Counted from the first letter of the stretch, positions 33,740 to 44,976 are shown. The stretch: 64,000 bases of DNA from Chlorocebus sabaeus (GCF_047675955.1 NC_132911.1:21102565-21166564), one strand, 5' to 3'. Program-made: numbers and translations. The notes: generated by a model from the sequence alone, not told the origin.

Positions 33740-33880
33740 TTGTAGATCACCCCTTAGGCTCGAGGCTCTAAGTGAGCAAAGAGCACATCTTCTGCATCTC
33801 CCATTCCCTGCAGGCTCTAGCACAGTACTGGGTGTGGAGTAGAAGCCCAATAAGTACTGTGGGAAGAATGAACAAATGTC
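33740..33880 (+). repeat. L2 3'-end fragment (sense)
   Basis: 'ggctcgaggctctaagtgag', 'ggctctagcacagtactgg' and 'caataagtactgtgggaag' match the L2 3' end. It is a second copy close to the one at 33495. Confidence 0.6.
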
Positions 33881-34389
33881 ATTTAAATTGAATTTAGAAG
33901 GCAGCCTCAGCAGTAACTTTAAAGCCACTAATGAAGGTATATCATACTCACCCACAAAGTGAACCCAGGGGACTTCAAAAAATTTCCCCTTTGACTAGCA
34001 AGCAGGTTATAGGTGGGAAGTAATGGTCATAAACTGCCTGCAGTTCATTCTGGCTTTAAAAGTTCATTTGGTTCTCACACAATGCTGGCTAGAGATAATC
34101 AATGGCCAGGAGCAGAGGGGAGAGGTCAGCACCCAACTCTCAGGGCGAACAGAAATGGCATCCCCTTGCCCATGATGGATGGCAGCAACCTTCAGTTTCC
34201 AATTGCTCCCAAAGAATTCATGTATGACTCCAACTCCAAATCACACACATGGGGAGAGGAAGGACAGAGCCAAGGCAAGAGGCTCGGTCAGCAAAATCGG
34301 AATCACTTGAGAAACGGAGGAGAAAGAATCCCCCATCTTAGCCTGCCCTATAAATGCCTAAGTGATGTATTTCCTTCCCCAGTTGACTT
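33881..34389. other. Unique sequence, nothing recognised
   Basis: The 127-codon frame at 34013-34396 has no recognisable domain and I do not call it. Confidence 0.35.
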
Positions 34390-34665
34390 TTTTTAAGTGT
34401 CTCTCTCATAAGTCATTAATAACTAATTTCACAATCGCTGCATCATGTGACAGTCATAAAATATTGCATGCACTTTTCCCAGAAAATTTCAGTATTGAGC
34501 CAATAATTGAATCCAAATTATCTATTAAGTTAATTCTTTAGTAGACAATATTTTACACTTGAAGTCATTTTTCACCAGTACTCTGGAATGAAGTAATTGT
34601 GGAATTAGTGATGACTTTTCCCCCTCCTGAACAAGTAAAAATAAAATTGCTGGGTTCAGCCTGGA
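34390..34665. promoter_or_regulatory. Candidate conserved non-coding block
   Basis: Repeat-free AT-rich sequence with 'cattaataactaatttcac', 'agccaataattgaatcc', 'aagttaattctttag' and 'gtgatgacttttccccc'. The dense TAAT-type cores and absence of CpG resemble deeply conserved enhancers. Not tested. Confidence 0.33.
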
Positions 34666-35469
34666 GGATGTCAAGCTGTTATGAATTCTTTTCTTCTCTA
34701 TTTTTCCTATTGCAAGTTAGAACTAGCTCCTTCTCAGAAATCATCTGGCTGACAACTGAACACAGCTTCTGTATGGTCAGTGTCATAGCTGCAGCCATCC
34801 TGGACCACCTCACTTGCAGAGTCATGTGTTACCCTCTCTGGCCAGGCTCTGGCTTTTAAGAAAACTTTGTACTTTTTGTGCATACAGGTGCAGAGTGCAC
34901 TTGGGAAGTCCAGCCAACCCATGCCTGTCTTTTCTGAGAGCCAGTCCTACCTACAGACATGGTACCCTATAGCCATGTTTGTTCCTGGGACCGTGTCCCC
35001 ACCCTTCCTCACTGCCCTATTTCTGGCCAGAAGCCAATTGGACCTGGATGGACACCTGACCTAGGCTGGGGAAATCAGAGATTGTCTTACAAGATTTACA
35101 AGATTTTGAACTTGAGCGTAAGAGGCACGAGCCAGTCTCTGTTGGTCCTTTGAATTAAGAATGTAAAATTTTCATGCACTTTGCACAGGATAATTGTTTC
35201 ATCAACCTCAAATTTCCATAGATCCAGAGAAGTTTAATTGAGGGGAGAGTGAGAGCAAGAGGGAGAAGAAAATGAAATAGAGAACAGGAACACACGTGCA
35301 AGGCCAGTGCACACATGAGAAGACTTGAGGGCCCAGAGGAGGCACAGAAAGTGGGGCATGAACCCTACTTCTGATTTGGGGCTGTGGGATCCTGTATTTT
35401 AATGTGACCTGAATAAAGTGTGGCATTGTGTTTCTTTCTTTATTATAGGAATACATTGGAAGAAAAAAG
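34666..35469. other. Unique spacer between inverted arms
   Basis: No gene or repeat recognised. Confidence 0.4.
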
Positions 35470-35758
35470 CAAACATCACATAGCTAACACTAAAATGCCC
35501 AGAGATTTAAAAAAATAGCTCTTGACTGAAGGTCCTCTTGAAGAACTAGGGGAAGACAGGCTGTACCTAACATCTGCAAAAATTTATAAAATTTTCTTCT
35601 TCCTAGTAATCCTAGTCCACACTATGGAATTCCACAGCCTTTCTCTCATGGAATCCACCATCCTTCTCCCTATACCTCCGAAAACTGAGGAGCAAAACAG
35701 AGTGACCCATTCATTTATCCCTGGAGTATTGAGTCGTGCCATTTGGAACCAGCTGCAA
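35470..35758 (+). repeat. Inverted-repeat arm, right
   Basis: Matches the reverse complement of 33144-33449 with many substitutions and small indels. The matched words run in one order over about 290 bp, so this is a true homologous pair, not a chance match. Confidence 0.88.
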
Positions 35759-36099
35759 GATAAGCAGGTTCCTGCTCACCAGTGAGGTACCAACAAGACC
35801 CCTTACAACCTAAGAAGAAATCATTAAATATTTTTGGACTTGTCATATCTACCATCAAGTTCCCACTTTTTGCAGAATTGATTTAAGTGGGTTTCTATTA
35901 TAACCAACCAAAAGGACCTTGCTCCAGAGAAAATTCCTAGAGCCTGCTATGCCTCAGTCTTTGCCCCTACTTGATGGAAAACAGCAGAGGAGGAAAAGCA
36001 TGAGATGTGGGACCAGACAGACCCTGGTGTGCATGTGGTTTCTTCTTAAAAAATAAAACAGTGAAGCTCGTGTTTCTCCATTCAGTGGGACTTGCTGTG
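35759..36099. other. Unique sequence, nothing recognised
   Basis: No supportable feature. Confidence 0.4.
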
Positions 36100-37312
36100 G
36101 GTTTGGGGTAAGCAGCTTTGCTAGAGTTGGGGAAGTTTGCTTCTAGTTCTAGTTTCCCGAGAAATGTATTAGGATGATAATTATTGTAATAAATAGGTGT
36201 TGAACTTTGTCATTTTTATTATTATTACCATTATAAATAGATATTGAACTTCATCACATGCTTTTTATGTAACTTCTGGGATAATCATGTGATTTTTTTT
36301 CTCCATGGTTCACGAATGGGGTGAATTGCCAGACTTTTTGCTGTTCAACTGCCCTGCATTCTTCCCGGAAACCCACCAACAAGACTGGATTCAGTTAGTA
36401 AATGTTTTATTTAGTATTGTTTCCATCTATTTTTGCAGGTGAAATGGGTCTATCATTTTTCCACTCCTGTCCGTGTCTAGTTTAAGAGTAACAAGTAAAT
36501 TAGCTTAATTAAATGGATCAGACCACTTTTTTCCTCCTTCTATTTTCTGGAACAGCTTCTACAAGATTGGGATTATTTTCTCTACAATGCTTTGTAGGAT
36601 TTAATTGTAAAGGGATATGGGCCTAATTTTTTAAAGGGAAGGACTGCTAGGATTTTAATGGTTTTACTCATTACCGGTCTGTTTGGGTTTTTTTATTCAT
36701 TCTTTGCCAATTTTGTCATTTCTCATTTTTTTCAGAAAGTGTCCAATCCATCTAATTTTTAAAATGTGCTGGTGCTTTATAATATTTTTGTAAGATTGTT
36801 TTAATATTTAAACATCTATTGTGTCTGTCATTTTCCTTTTTTAATCCTGTTTTATTTTTTTCTCAACCACTCTTACCAGTGGTTTGTCTATCTTATTAAT
36901 CTTTTCAAAAGACCTACATTCAGCTTTGCTAAGCTTCTATGATTCTTTTGTTACTTGCTATTCATTGACATCTGTCTTTTTGTCTATGATTTCCTTCTTT
37001 TTCTTTAAACTTATTTTGTTGCTACTTTTCCAGCTTCTTGAGATAAGCACTTAGCTCCTCTGTTTAAGGTATTCTATATCTTCTTAGTGATATACTTAAG
37101 GTTATCCCTTCTCTCGTAAGTGTTGCTTGATCTACGTCCCACAACTTTTGCCATGTGGCTTGTTCATTCATTTAATCCTAAATATTTTGTGATTGTCTAT
37201 TAATTCTTCTTTAATCAAAAGACTGTTTAGTATTGTCATTTCTTGTTTCTAGACACACTGTCTTTGGATTTGAACTCATTTGGAATTTCATTGCATTTTG
37301 GTCAGAGAACAC
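36100..37312 (-). mobile_element. Old L1 (antisense), first piece
   Basis: 'ttacaagattgggattatt'-like sequence, 'tggtttgtctatcttatt', 'aatcttttcaaaagacc' and 'tttggaatttcattgc' are antisense L1 ORF2. It is heavily decayed. The element continues after the THE1 LTR and again after the Alu. Confidence 0.82.
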
Positions 37313-37667
37313 TGATATGGTTTGGCAGTGTCCCCACCCAAATCTCAACTTGAATTGTATCTCCCAGAATTCCCATGTGTTGTGGGAGGGACCCAGGGGG
37401 AGGTAATGGAATCAGGAGGGCCAGTCTTTCCCATGCTAATCTTATGATAGTGAATAAGTCTCATGAGATCCAATGGGTTTATCAGGGGTTTCCTTTTTTC
37501 CACTTCCTCATTTTTCTCTTGCTGCCGTCATGTAAGAAGTGCCTTTCACCCCCCACCATGATTCTGAGGCCTCCCCAGCCTTGTGGAATTGTAAGTCCAA
37601 TGAAACCTCTTTCTGTTCCCAGTTTCAGGTATGTCTTTATTAGCAGTGTTAAGATGGACTAAATACA
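37313..37667 (+). mobile_element. THE1 solo LTR (sense) with perfect TSD
   Basis: Starts 'tgatatggtttggcagtg', then 'ttgaattgtatctcccag', 'gtgttgtgggagggaccc', 'catgattctgaggcctcc' and 'cattgttttt'-free THE1 end 'gatggactaaataca'. AACAC lies directly on both sides (37308-37312 and 37668-37672). It inserted in an antisense L1. Confidence 0.95.
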
Positions 37668-38205
37668 AACACTGTCTGTATGATGCATATGATGTTGGTC
37701 CTATGAAATTTATTGAAGTTGTTTTTGTGCTCTGATTTATGGTCCATTTTGTAAATGTTCTACATATAATCAAAATGTATTTTCTGTTAGGTATAAATTA
37801 CATATTAGCATATAATTGTACACACACATTTAAGATTAAACAAGTTGTTCAAATCTTCTGTATACTTAATAAATTTTGTCTCCTTGCTCTATAAACTTGA
37901 GAGGAATATGTTAAAATATTCAAATAAAATGGTTGATTTATCTATTTTTCGGTTTCTACAGCTACTTTTTATATGTGTGTACATGTGTATAAATATACAC
38001 ACATACATATTTGAGGCTATCTTAATAGGTGTGTATATATTTTTCATGATTTTATAGTTTTATGATCCTTTATTCCTTTTACTGGAATATAACATTCCTC
38101 CCATTTTTTTGTTATAAAATTTTTTGGCTCATATTTGCTTGTTATTTATTCTTTTACCCCTTTATTTCCAACCTCTTGGTGTGTCTCTTATAGAAAGTGT
38201 ATTCT
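37668..38205 (-). mobile_element. Old L1 (antisense), second piece
   Basis: 'ggtcctatgaaatttattg'-type sequence, 'ctgatttatggtcc', 'tgtctccttgctctataaac' and 'gtgtgtctcttatagaaag' continue the L1. Confidence 0.78.
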
Positions 38206-38488
38206 TTTTTTTTTTTTTTTAGACAGAGTCTTGCTCTGTCACCCAGGTTGGAGAGCAGTGTCACGATCTCAGCTCACTGCAAGCTCCGCCTCCCAGGTTC
38301 ACGCCATTCTCCTGCCTCAGCCTCCCAAGTAGCTGGGACTACAGGCACCTGCCACCGTGCCCAGCTAATTTTTTGTATTTTTAGTAGAGATGGGGTTTCA
38401 CCGTAGTCTCAATCTCATGACCTCGTGATCCGCCTGCCTCAGCCTCCCAAAGTGCTGGGATTATAGGCATGAGCCACTGTGCCCGGCC
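38206..38488 (-). mobile_element. AluY/Sc-like (antisense) in L1
   Basis: T-run start, 'cagagtcttgctctgtcac' to 'cactgtgcccggcc'. Perfect duplication AGAAAGTGTATTCT at 38192-38205 and 38489-38502. Confidence 0.95.
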
Positions 38489-38502
38489 AGAAAGTGTATT
38501 CT

Positions 38503-38690
38503 TAAATCTTGTGTTTTCAATCCAATTTAAGTCTCTGTATTTTTGAATTGAGTTTAACTCATTTATATTACTGTAAATTGATGTTAACAGTTATGTTTAC
38601 TATCTTATTTCATATTTCTTATTTCACATTTTCATACTTGTTTTTCCTTCTTCCCTTCTTTCCACTGGATAGATAAAACTTCCCTCTGCT
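38503..38690 (-). mobile_element. Old L1 (antisense), third piece
   Basis: 'tttaagtctctgtatttttg' and 'aactcatttatattactg' are antisense L1. Confidence 0.65.
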
Positions 38691-38734
38691 CGTTTGAAAG
38701 CTCTATGTTCTTTTCTTTATGGTATTGGCACTAA

Positions 38735-38863
38735 TTTACGCTCACTATTCAGGCCAAAACTGTGGGTGCCATCCTTGGTTTCTCTCCTCCTCTCACCAGT
38801 CCATGAGGATGTCTGGTTAGCTCTTCCTTCAAACTACATTCAGAATCTGATGGGGATAAGGAA
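38735..38863 (+). mobile_element. L2 LINE (sense), first piece
   Basis: 'gccatccttggtttctctcc', 'accagtccatgaggatg' and 'ctacattcagaatctgatgg' match the L2 segment just upstream of the 3' region. Interrupted by AluJ. Confidence 0.7.
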
Positions 38864-39195
38864 TTTTTTTTTCTTTTTCTTTTTCTTTTTTTTTTTTAAG
38901 ACAGGGTCTCACTCTGTCACCCAGGCTGGAGAACACTGGTGCGATCATGGCTCACTGCAGCCTTGACCTCCTGGGCTCAGGTGATCCTCCAGATTCAGTT
39001 AGCCTCTCAAGTAGCTAGGACCACAGGTGTGCACCACCATGCCTGAATAATTTGTGTGTGTGTGTGTATTTTTTGTAGAGACAGGATTTTTTGCCATGTT
39101 GCCCAGGCTGTTCTTGAATTCCTGGGCTCAAGCAATTCACCCACCTCAGCCTCCCAAAGTGCTGGAAATGCAGGCATGAGCCACCACGCCCAGTT
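38864..39195 (-). mobile_element. AluJ (antisense)
   Basis: T/C-rich head, 'gacagggtctcactctgtc', 'gcagccttgacctcctggg' and 'ccaccacgccca'. Contains a short (GT)n at 39053-39068. Inserted in L2. Confidence 0.92.
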
Positions 39196-39203
39196 TGGCC
39201 CCT

Positions 39204-39569
39204 TGTATTAGTCTATTCTCACACTGCTATAAAGAAATACCCGAGACTGGGTAATTTATAAAGAAAAGAGATTTGATTGGCTCACAGTTCTGCAGGACAT
39301 ACAGGAAGCATGGCTGGGAGGTCTCAGGAAACTTACAATTATGGCAGAAGGTGAAGGGGAAACAGGTTCGTCTTACATGGCCAGAGCAGAAAGAATAAAG
39401 AGAAGAGCGAGGCACTACACACTTTTAAATGACCAGACCTTGTGAGAACTCACTCACTATCACAAGAACAGCAAATGGAAATCCACCCCCATGACCCAAT
39501 CACCTCCCACCATTGGGAATTATAATTAGATGTAAGATTTGTGTGGGGACACAAATTCAAACCATATCA
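39204..39569 (-). mobile_element. MST/THE1-type solo LTR (antisense), TSD CCCCT
   Basis: Starts 'tgtattagtctattctcac', then 'gagactgggtaatttataaag', 'catggctgggaggtctc', 'aatgaccagaccttgtg' and ends 'caaaccatatca'. CCCCT flanks it on both sides (39199-39203 and 39570-39574). Confidence 0.95.
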
Positions 39570-39574
39570 CCCCT

Positions 39575-40190
39575 GATTCCTCATCACTTCCACTGACACC
39601 ATTATCTCCCACCTGGGTTAATGTCCTCATGTCCCAACTGGTCTCCAGTCTTCCATCTTAGCTACCTAGAATCTATTCTGATTTAAAAGCCATATTGTTG
39701 CTTTTAAAACATTAACACCACATTGTTCCCCTGCCCAAACTCTCCATCATCCTGCTCACATCACTCAGAGGAGTTAAGCTCATGTAATGGTCTACAGGCA
39801 CATCCCTCCTGGGAGACACCCTCTCCTCCCAATCTCCCCTTGGCCCTCTCCACTCCGACTCCACTGCTGTTCTTCACACAGTCGGGCAAGCTGCAACCTT
39901 ACGGCCTTTGCACTCTTCTCTCTTCATAGAACACTCCTCCCTGAGACAGCCACGTAGCTAACTCCCTCATCTCCTTCAGGACTGGGCTTGAACATCTCCT
40001 TCTCCATGAGACCTGCCCTTCCATTTTATATCAGTTGCAGCCCTCCCCACCCTGGCACTCCCAATCCTTCTCCGTGCCACCTTGGGTTTTACATAGTACT
40101 TACGGGCTTCTATCATACCTTTCTCTATTTATTCATTCATTTCTGATGCTTACTGAGTACCTTCTGTCTCTCCCACTCCAAGAAAACATT
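39575..40190 (+). mobile_element. L2 LINE (sense), second piece
   Basis: 'cacttccactgacaccatt', 'cctcatgtcccaactggtctc', 'acggcctttgcactcttc', 'catctccttcaggactggg', 'ctttctctatttattcattc' and 'tctgtctctcccactcc' follow L2. It continues 38735-38863. Confidence 0.85.
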
Positions 40191-40195
40191 AGGGG

Positions 40196-40611
40196 TGTCC
40201 ATGAAAACTGCACAGCTCAGATCTCTGCTGTGAGAAGCACAATGGACTCACAATCTCAGCTTACCCCTTGGGACCCACCACCACATTCATGTTGAGTTCA
40301 CACTTTCCACGGGCTGTTTCCAGCCAGCAGCTGAGCACAGCAAGGTCATTAACACAGATCCCTTTGGCAAAATGCAAGACTCTCTTATGGGTGACTTTGG
40401 TTCAAGAACTCCCCACTGGTGGAGCCAGAGCATTCCTGGAATTGCACTTCAGCCCAAGGCTCTTCTACTCCAAGCCTCCTCCCTTCCCTGTCTCCTTCTG
40501 CAGGCATTAGACCTGCATCACAGTGTGAGGCTGTCCTTGTCTTTCCTTGCTCCTTCTCCAGGAAATGTCATCCTATCATGGCATCTTCTTCTCAGTGGAA
40601 CTGGACTAACA
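40196..40611 (+). mobile_element. Putative LTR-like insertion in L2, family not identified
   Basis: A block of about 416 bp starting TGTCC and ending CTAACA separates the L2 piece ending 'ctcccactccaag' from the L2 3' end starting 'gttttgttcactg'. The TG...CA ends suggest an ERVL/MaLR-like LTR. I found no clear target duplication and cannot name a family. Confidence 0.45.
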
Positions 40612-40614
40612 TAT

Positions 40615-40690
40615 GAGTTTTGTTCACTGATGTACACTGAGTACCTAGACTTAGAATGAGTGTGCAGTAAGTATCCATGGAAGGAACATC
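40615..40690 (+). mobile_element. L2 3' end (sense), third piece
   Basis: 'gttttgttcactgatgtac', 'gagtacctagacttag' and 'gtgcagtaagtatcc' are the L2 terminus. Confidence 0.6.
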
Positions 40691-40874
40691 TAATGAAGAC
40701 TAAGTGCAAACCAATAGCATTCATCTTAGGAGCTGCCCCAAGATCCTGCTCTTACACTCCCTTGATTTGGCTCTGTAATAGGGAAGGTGAAGATGTGTCC
40801 TTTATAGCCTGGTTCTGACAACTTAGCTCAATGAAAACTAGAATTGAGATCCCAGGGTCTAACTGGGATAACCA

Positions 40875-41110
40875 ATACCCGCATAGTGGTATAGAATGTT
40901 TCTAAATACCTTTACAAATGTTGTCATATGACCCTTACCCCAATGCTGGGAAGTACATTTTTCTATATCTTGAAGTTGATTAAAACACACACACACACCC
41001 CACAGACACACACACAGACAGTGGTTATTTGAGTTGCTCAAGATCACACCACAGAACCAGGATTCAAACCTAATTGTTTGCCTCCTGGGCCAACACTCTT
41101 CCCATGCTGC
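40875..41110 (-). repeat. MIR SINE (antisense) with CA repeat
   Basis: 'aaatacctttacaaatg', 'ttgctcaagatcacaccac' and 'aaccaggattcaaacctaat' are reversed MIR. A (CA)n tract at 40984-41020 expanded inside it. Confidence 0.75.
40984..41020 (+). repeat. (CA)n microsatellite
   Basis: CACACACACACACCCCACAG-type imperfect tract. Confidence 0.9.
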
Positions 41111-42024
41111 AGTGAGCCCCAGTATCAGAAACTGGCAGAAGAGTGAAAGTTAGTGACTTGTGGATAAATCCAGTCAGGAACCAGCATAGGCTCACAGCTA
41201 GGAGACCGGGCAAGCCTGGAGAACCAGCCCTGGGGACAGTGCCTCCCTGCTGCTCTGCTCCGAGCAGGGTGGTAATGCTGTTCCATGGAGTTGCACACCA
41301 CTTCCTGAGCCTCAAGGGATGTTGAGAAGACTTAGCTAAATAAGAGTGAAACAGAAAAGAGACACAAAGGGAATGTAGTCTTCTCATCCAGCCTGGGAAG
41401 ATGAGACTGGGCATGTGATAAAGGCCTCTAGAATCAAAAGCTTTCCAAAGATGCTCTCCCGCCCTCTCCAATTGGAATGAAGTGAGCTGTCTTCCAATCC
41501 CACAAACCTGGCAGAACCTTTCATGCCTACCATGATGAGAAATTTTTTGCACTCAGAGCAGTAAAGCAGGAGTTGTGCAGCTACCCCCAGCTCTGCCGCT
41601 GGGGAGGGGGCAAGAGAGTCAGGAGGACAGGGCGACACTAGTGAGATCCTCCTGGAGAATGCAGCAGAACTCCTCCAGTAAGTGGGCAGCTAGGCATTCA
41701 ATCAGCAAGGAGTTCCAATGCGGAGCTGTGATCATGTGCAGAGGAAGGACTTACCAAAAACCATGGCTCTTGTGTGCCACTAGCTAAGAGTCCCCTTCTC
41801 TCTTTTGAAGCCTAAGGTAGAACCTACTGGCCTCTCCTTCTGCTCATCTGAGCCAAGGTCTCCAACCCCTCGAGCCTGCATTTGCTTCCAGCCAGCTCTA
41901 GGGTCCCAGTGGGGAGGTGGCATCTACAGCTTCCCAGTCAGCCTGCTGCAGCACAGTGATGGGGCAGTAGTTACAGGTTTACAAGATATTAATTTCTCCC
42001 TGATTTATTCTGGTGTGCCCTGCT
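41111..42024. other. Unique sequence, nothing recognised
   Basis: The antisense 160-codon frame (41070-41552) has no recognisable domain. Confidence 0.35.
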
Positions 42025-42032
42025 AATGGTAT

Positions 42033-42323
42033 TTTTTTTTTTTTTAACAGAGTTTCACTCTTTTTCCCAGGCTGGAGTGCAGTGGCACTATCTTGGCTCA
42101 CTGCAACCTCTGCCTCCCGGGTCCAGGCAATTCCTTGCCTCAGCCTCCTGACCAGCTGGGATTACAGGCGCCCACCACCACGCCCAGCTAATTTTTGTAT
42201 TTTTAGTAGAAATGGGGTTTCACCATCTTGGCCAGCCTGCTCTTCAACTCCTGACCTCATGATCCACCCACCTCAGACTCCCAAAGTGCTGGGATTACAG
42301 GCGTGAGCCACCGCGCCCGGTCG
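42033..42323 (-). mobile_element. AluS (antisense)
   Basis: T-run, 'aacagagtttcactc' to 'ccaccgcgcccggtc'. Duplication AATGGTAT at 42025-42032 and 42324-42331. Confidence 0.95.
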
Positions 42324-42357
42324 AATGGTATCATTTTCTTTGCATGCCATGATGTCA

Positions 42358-42415
42358 GAAGGAAGAAGGAAGAGAGGGAGGGAAAGAGGGAGGGAGGGAA
42401 GGAAAGAAAAGTAGA
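42358..42415 (+). repeat. GGGA/GGAA purine-rich repeat
   Basis: Purine-only run of AGGGAGGGAAAGAGGG type units. Confidence 0.9.
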
Positions 42416-42474
42416 GAAGCTCTGGAGCTCCCATTGAATCTCCTCCCTCCTCACTCACTAGAGGCTGCCCCACT

Positions 42475-42560
42475 CTCCATTCATTCATTCATTTATTCAA
42501 CTAAAATGTTCTGGGCACCCACCATGTGCCATGCACATTCTAGTATGTCAACTGCAAATT
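42475..42560 (-). repeat. L2 3'-end fragment (antisense)
   Basis: 'cattcattcatttattcaac', 'gggcacccaccatgtgcc' and 'atgcacattctag' are the reversed L2 end. Confidence 0.65.
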
Positions 42561-43849
42561 CTTCTGCCAGGGAAGGGGTGCCCTCTCCACTCAGAATCTA
42601 CCTAATGGTGGGCCTCAGATCCCCATCCATAAATTAAGAACCCGAACCACATGCTGCCCAAGGTCCCTGTTAATGCCAACATTTCCATGAGACCAGAAAG
42701 GATTCAGGGAACATCAGCACTCATCTTTCATCTACTCCTTGCTCCGCCCCCCTCACCCATTCAAGCACTAGAACTTTCTTTGACCATTGTTTCAGGGCAG
42801 AAACCTGCAGGACAGAAAACAAACAGGCCTGCAGCCTCTTCTGGCCTCTAGTATGTCAAAAGTTTGTGTCCTTTGGGACCTGAGAGGACTCGGACAAGGG
42901 AGGCGGGGGAAACCTCAACTCCATTGCTGAGAGTTCAAGGATGCCCCCCAAACTTTCTAAATGCTATTCACCTGTGCTGAGAGGAGATGACAGACACAGC
43001 CGAACAGGCCAGCTGGGGGAAGAGGGATGTCCCAGTAGCACTCCCTTGGACATGCGACTATGGCAGATGGGCACAGTGACAGCCCAGGGGACACCTGCAG
43101 AGACAGTTGACGTCAAGGACCAGATGGGTTCTCACCCTAAACCCACAGTTCAGCCTAACATTTCCCAAGCCTGGGATGCCTGACATGAGGACAGGTGAGC
43201 TTCTGAAGGCCATGGGGTGGAGAGGCAGGGCAAGGAGTGGGTAGCTTGACCTTGACCATCTAAGCTTGCTCAGAATGGGAAACTGTTGGGGGATGGGACC
43301 CTGGACCTGGCTGAGAAGTGGAAAGTACCAAACACCACCACCAAAGGTGAGACCCAGCAGCCAGCCTGCTTCCTCTGAGGCAATGACAGCCTGGTTGGAT
43401 TTCAACCTGGGTTCTGCGCTCTCCTTCCCCTCCCCAACAGCCATCCTCACCTCAGACCCCTCCCAGCTCCCACCTTAGCCTCATTCATCTCCAGTGCCAG
43501 CCGCAGTCTGCCACGCCCCACCAATACCTGTCAATCAACCACAGGGCTCCAATAACCACGACCCCAGCAACCCCATGCATCCCAGCCATGAAAGGCAGAG
43601 CCTCCATTTCCAGATCTGCCTGCCACCATTGCCCAGGCTGTTTCACCCTTCACCACCTCCTACTGCCTCTCGCCAATCCATCCAGCAGCCCCCATCCCAC
43701 ACAGGAGCCCAGCCAAGTCCCTTAGGGGATGCCCCTCTCCATCTCTGGGCCTTACTGTGTAGCTCTAACTACCTAACAACTGTAGTGTAATTATACCGCC
43801 CACCCTCCCCCCACCAAGCTGCCTGCCCCACAGCTCCCAGGGCATTAGG
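42561..43849. other. Unique sequence, nothing recognised
   Basis: About 1.3 kb without an assignable repeat. Open frames reach 130 codons in C-rich sequence but show no domain and no splice-site set I can support. Confidence 0.35.
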
Positions 43850-44060
43850 CACTACTTAGGGGAAAGTGCTGCTAATAGAAAACAGTAAATGAACAAGGGC
43901 TGTTGCAGGCACCTCGCTTCCTTCTCTTAATTTACAACAAACCTCTGTTTATTGAGCCAGTAACATATTTGAACACTGACTCATAAGAGGCCCTTCTCGC
44001 AGACACTGTATATCTGGCAAATAATTCCCCTTCCACTGAGGTGTGTGCAGAATTCAGCAC
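43850..44060. promoter_or_regulatory. Candidate conserved non-coding block
   Basis: Contains 'tctcttaatttacaac', 'cctctgtttattgagcc', 'tctggcaaataattcc' and 'cacaggctatttacaggg'. Repeat-free and AT-rich in a GC-richer neighbourhood. Confidence 0.28.
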
Positions 44061-44344
44061 AGGCTATTTACAGGGCTGCCTGGGGAGGGCCAGGAAGGGG
44101 ACACTTAACTGCAGGCCAGACTGCATAGGAGCTGGGAGCAGGGGTGGGTGGTAGGCAGCTGTCCTGTAGAGGATCAGTCACCAGTGGCATGGACCCTAAC
44201 CCCCAGCCCATGAGCAGCTCAGGTGCAGGAGGGCAGAGGTATGGAGCAGGTACGTTTCCAGAATTGGAACCCCTGGCATTTCCATGGGGCTGTCTGGCCA
44301 CTCCCCCTGCTAGGCTTCAATGTCTGCTCTCTCCTTCTGTCCCC

Positions 44345-44472
44345 TACCAACTCCATGAAGAAGGCCACACACAGATATGGCCACCTCCATTCGACAGATG
44401 AGAAGACAGAGACCCAGAAGGCAGAAAGTGAGTGGCTCCAGGCCACAGGGCTTTTGGTTTAGCATGTGTTCC
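44345..44472 (-). repeat. MIR SINE core (antisense)
   Basis: 'ccattcgacagatgagaag', 'acagagacccagaaggc' and 'gagtggctccaggccacagg' match the reversed MIR core. Confidence 0.6.
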
Positions 44473-44684
44473 CAGCCCCAGGAGAACATCCTATGCCCTT
44501 TCTTTTGATAGGGCCAGGAGAAAAGACAGTGACAGCAGCTCCATCATACACACCCTGCAGGTGGTAGGAGAGGGGCATGCACTCCCCACCAGAAGAGAAA
44601 CAAAAGACACGCAAGGCTGTCCTGTGCTCAGGTATATGACTACCAGGGCTGTGTCCAGGCCCAGGCTCACCTAAAGAGATGTCT

Positions 44685-44976
44685 GGCCAGGAGCAGTGGC
44701 TTACACCTGTAATTCCAGCACTTAGGGAGGCCGAGGCAGGTGGATCACTTGAGGTCTGGAGTTCGATACCGGCCCGGCCAACATGGTGAAACCCCATCTT
44801 TACTAAAAATACAAACATTAGCTAGGCATGGTGGTGCACATAGATAATCCCAGCTACTCGGGAGGCTGAGGCAGGCGAATTGCTTGAACCCAGGAGGCAA
44901 AGTTGCAGTGAGCCAAGATTGAGCTACCCTACTCCAGCCTGGGTGACAGAGTGAGATTCTGTCTCAAAAAGAAAAA
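44685..44976 (+). mobile_element. AluS (sense)
   Basis: Complete dimer from 'ggccaggagcagtggc' to 'gattctgtctcaaaaag'. The tail runs into a (GA)n repeat at 44977-44995. Confidence 0.95.

Noticed and set aside
41070..41552. 160-codon frame, minus strand
   Set aside because: Starts within a MIR edge, no domain, low-complexity composition.
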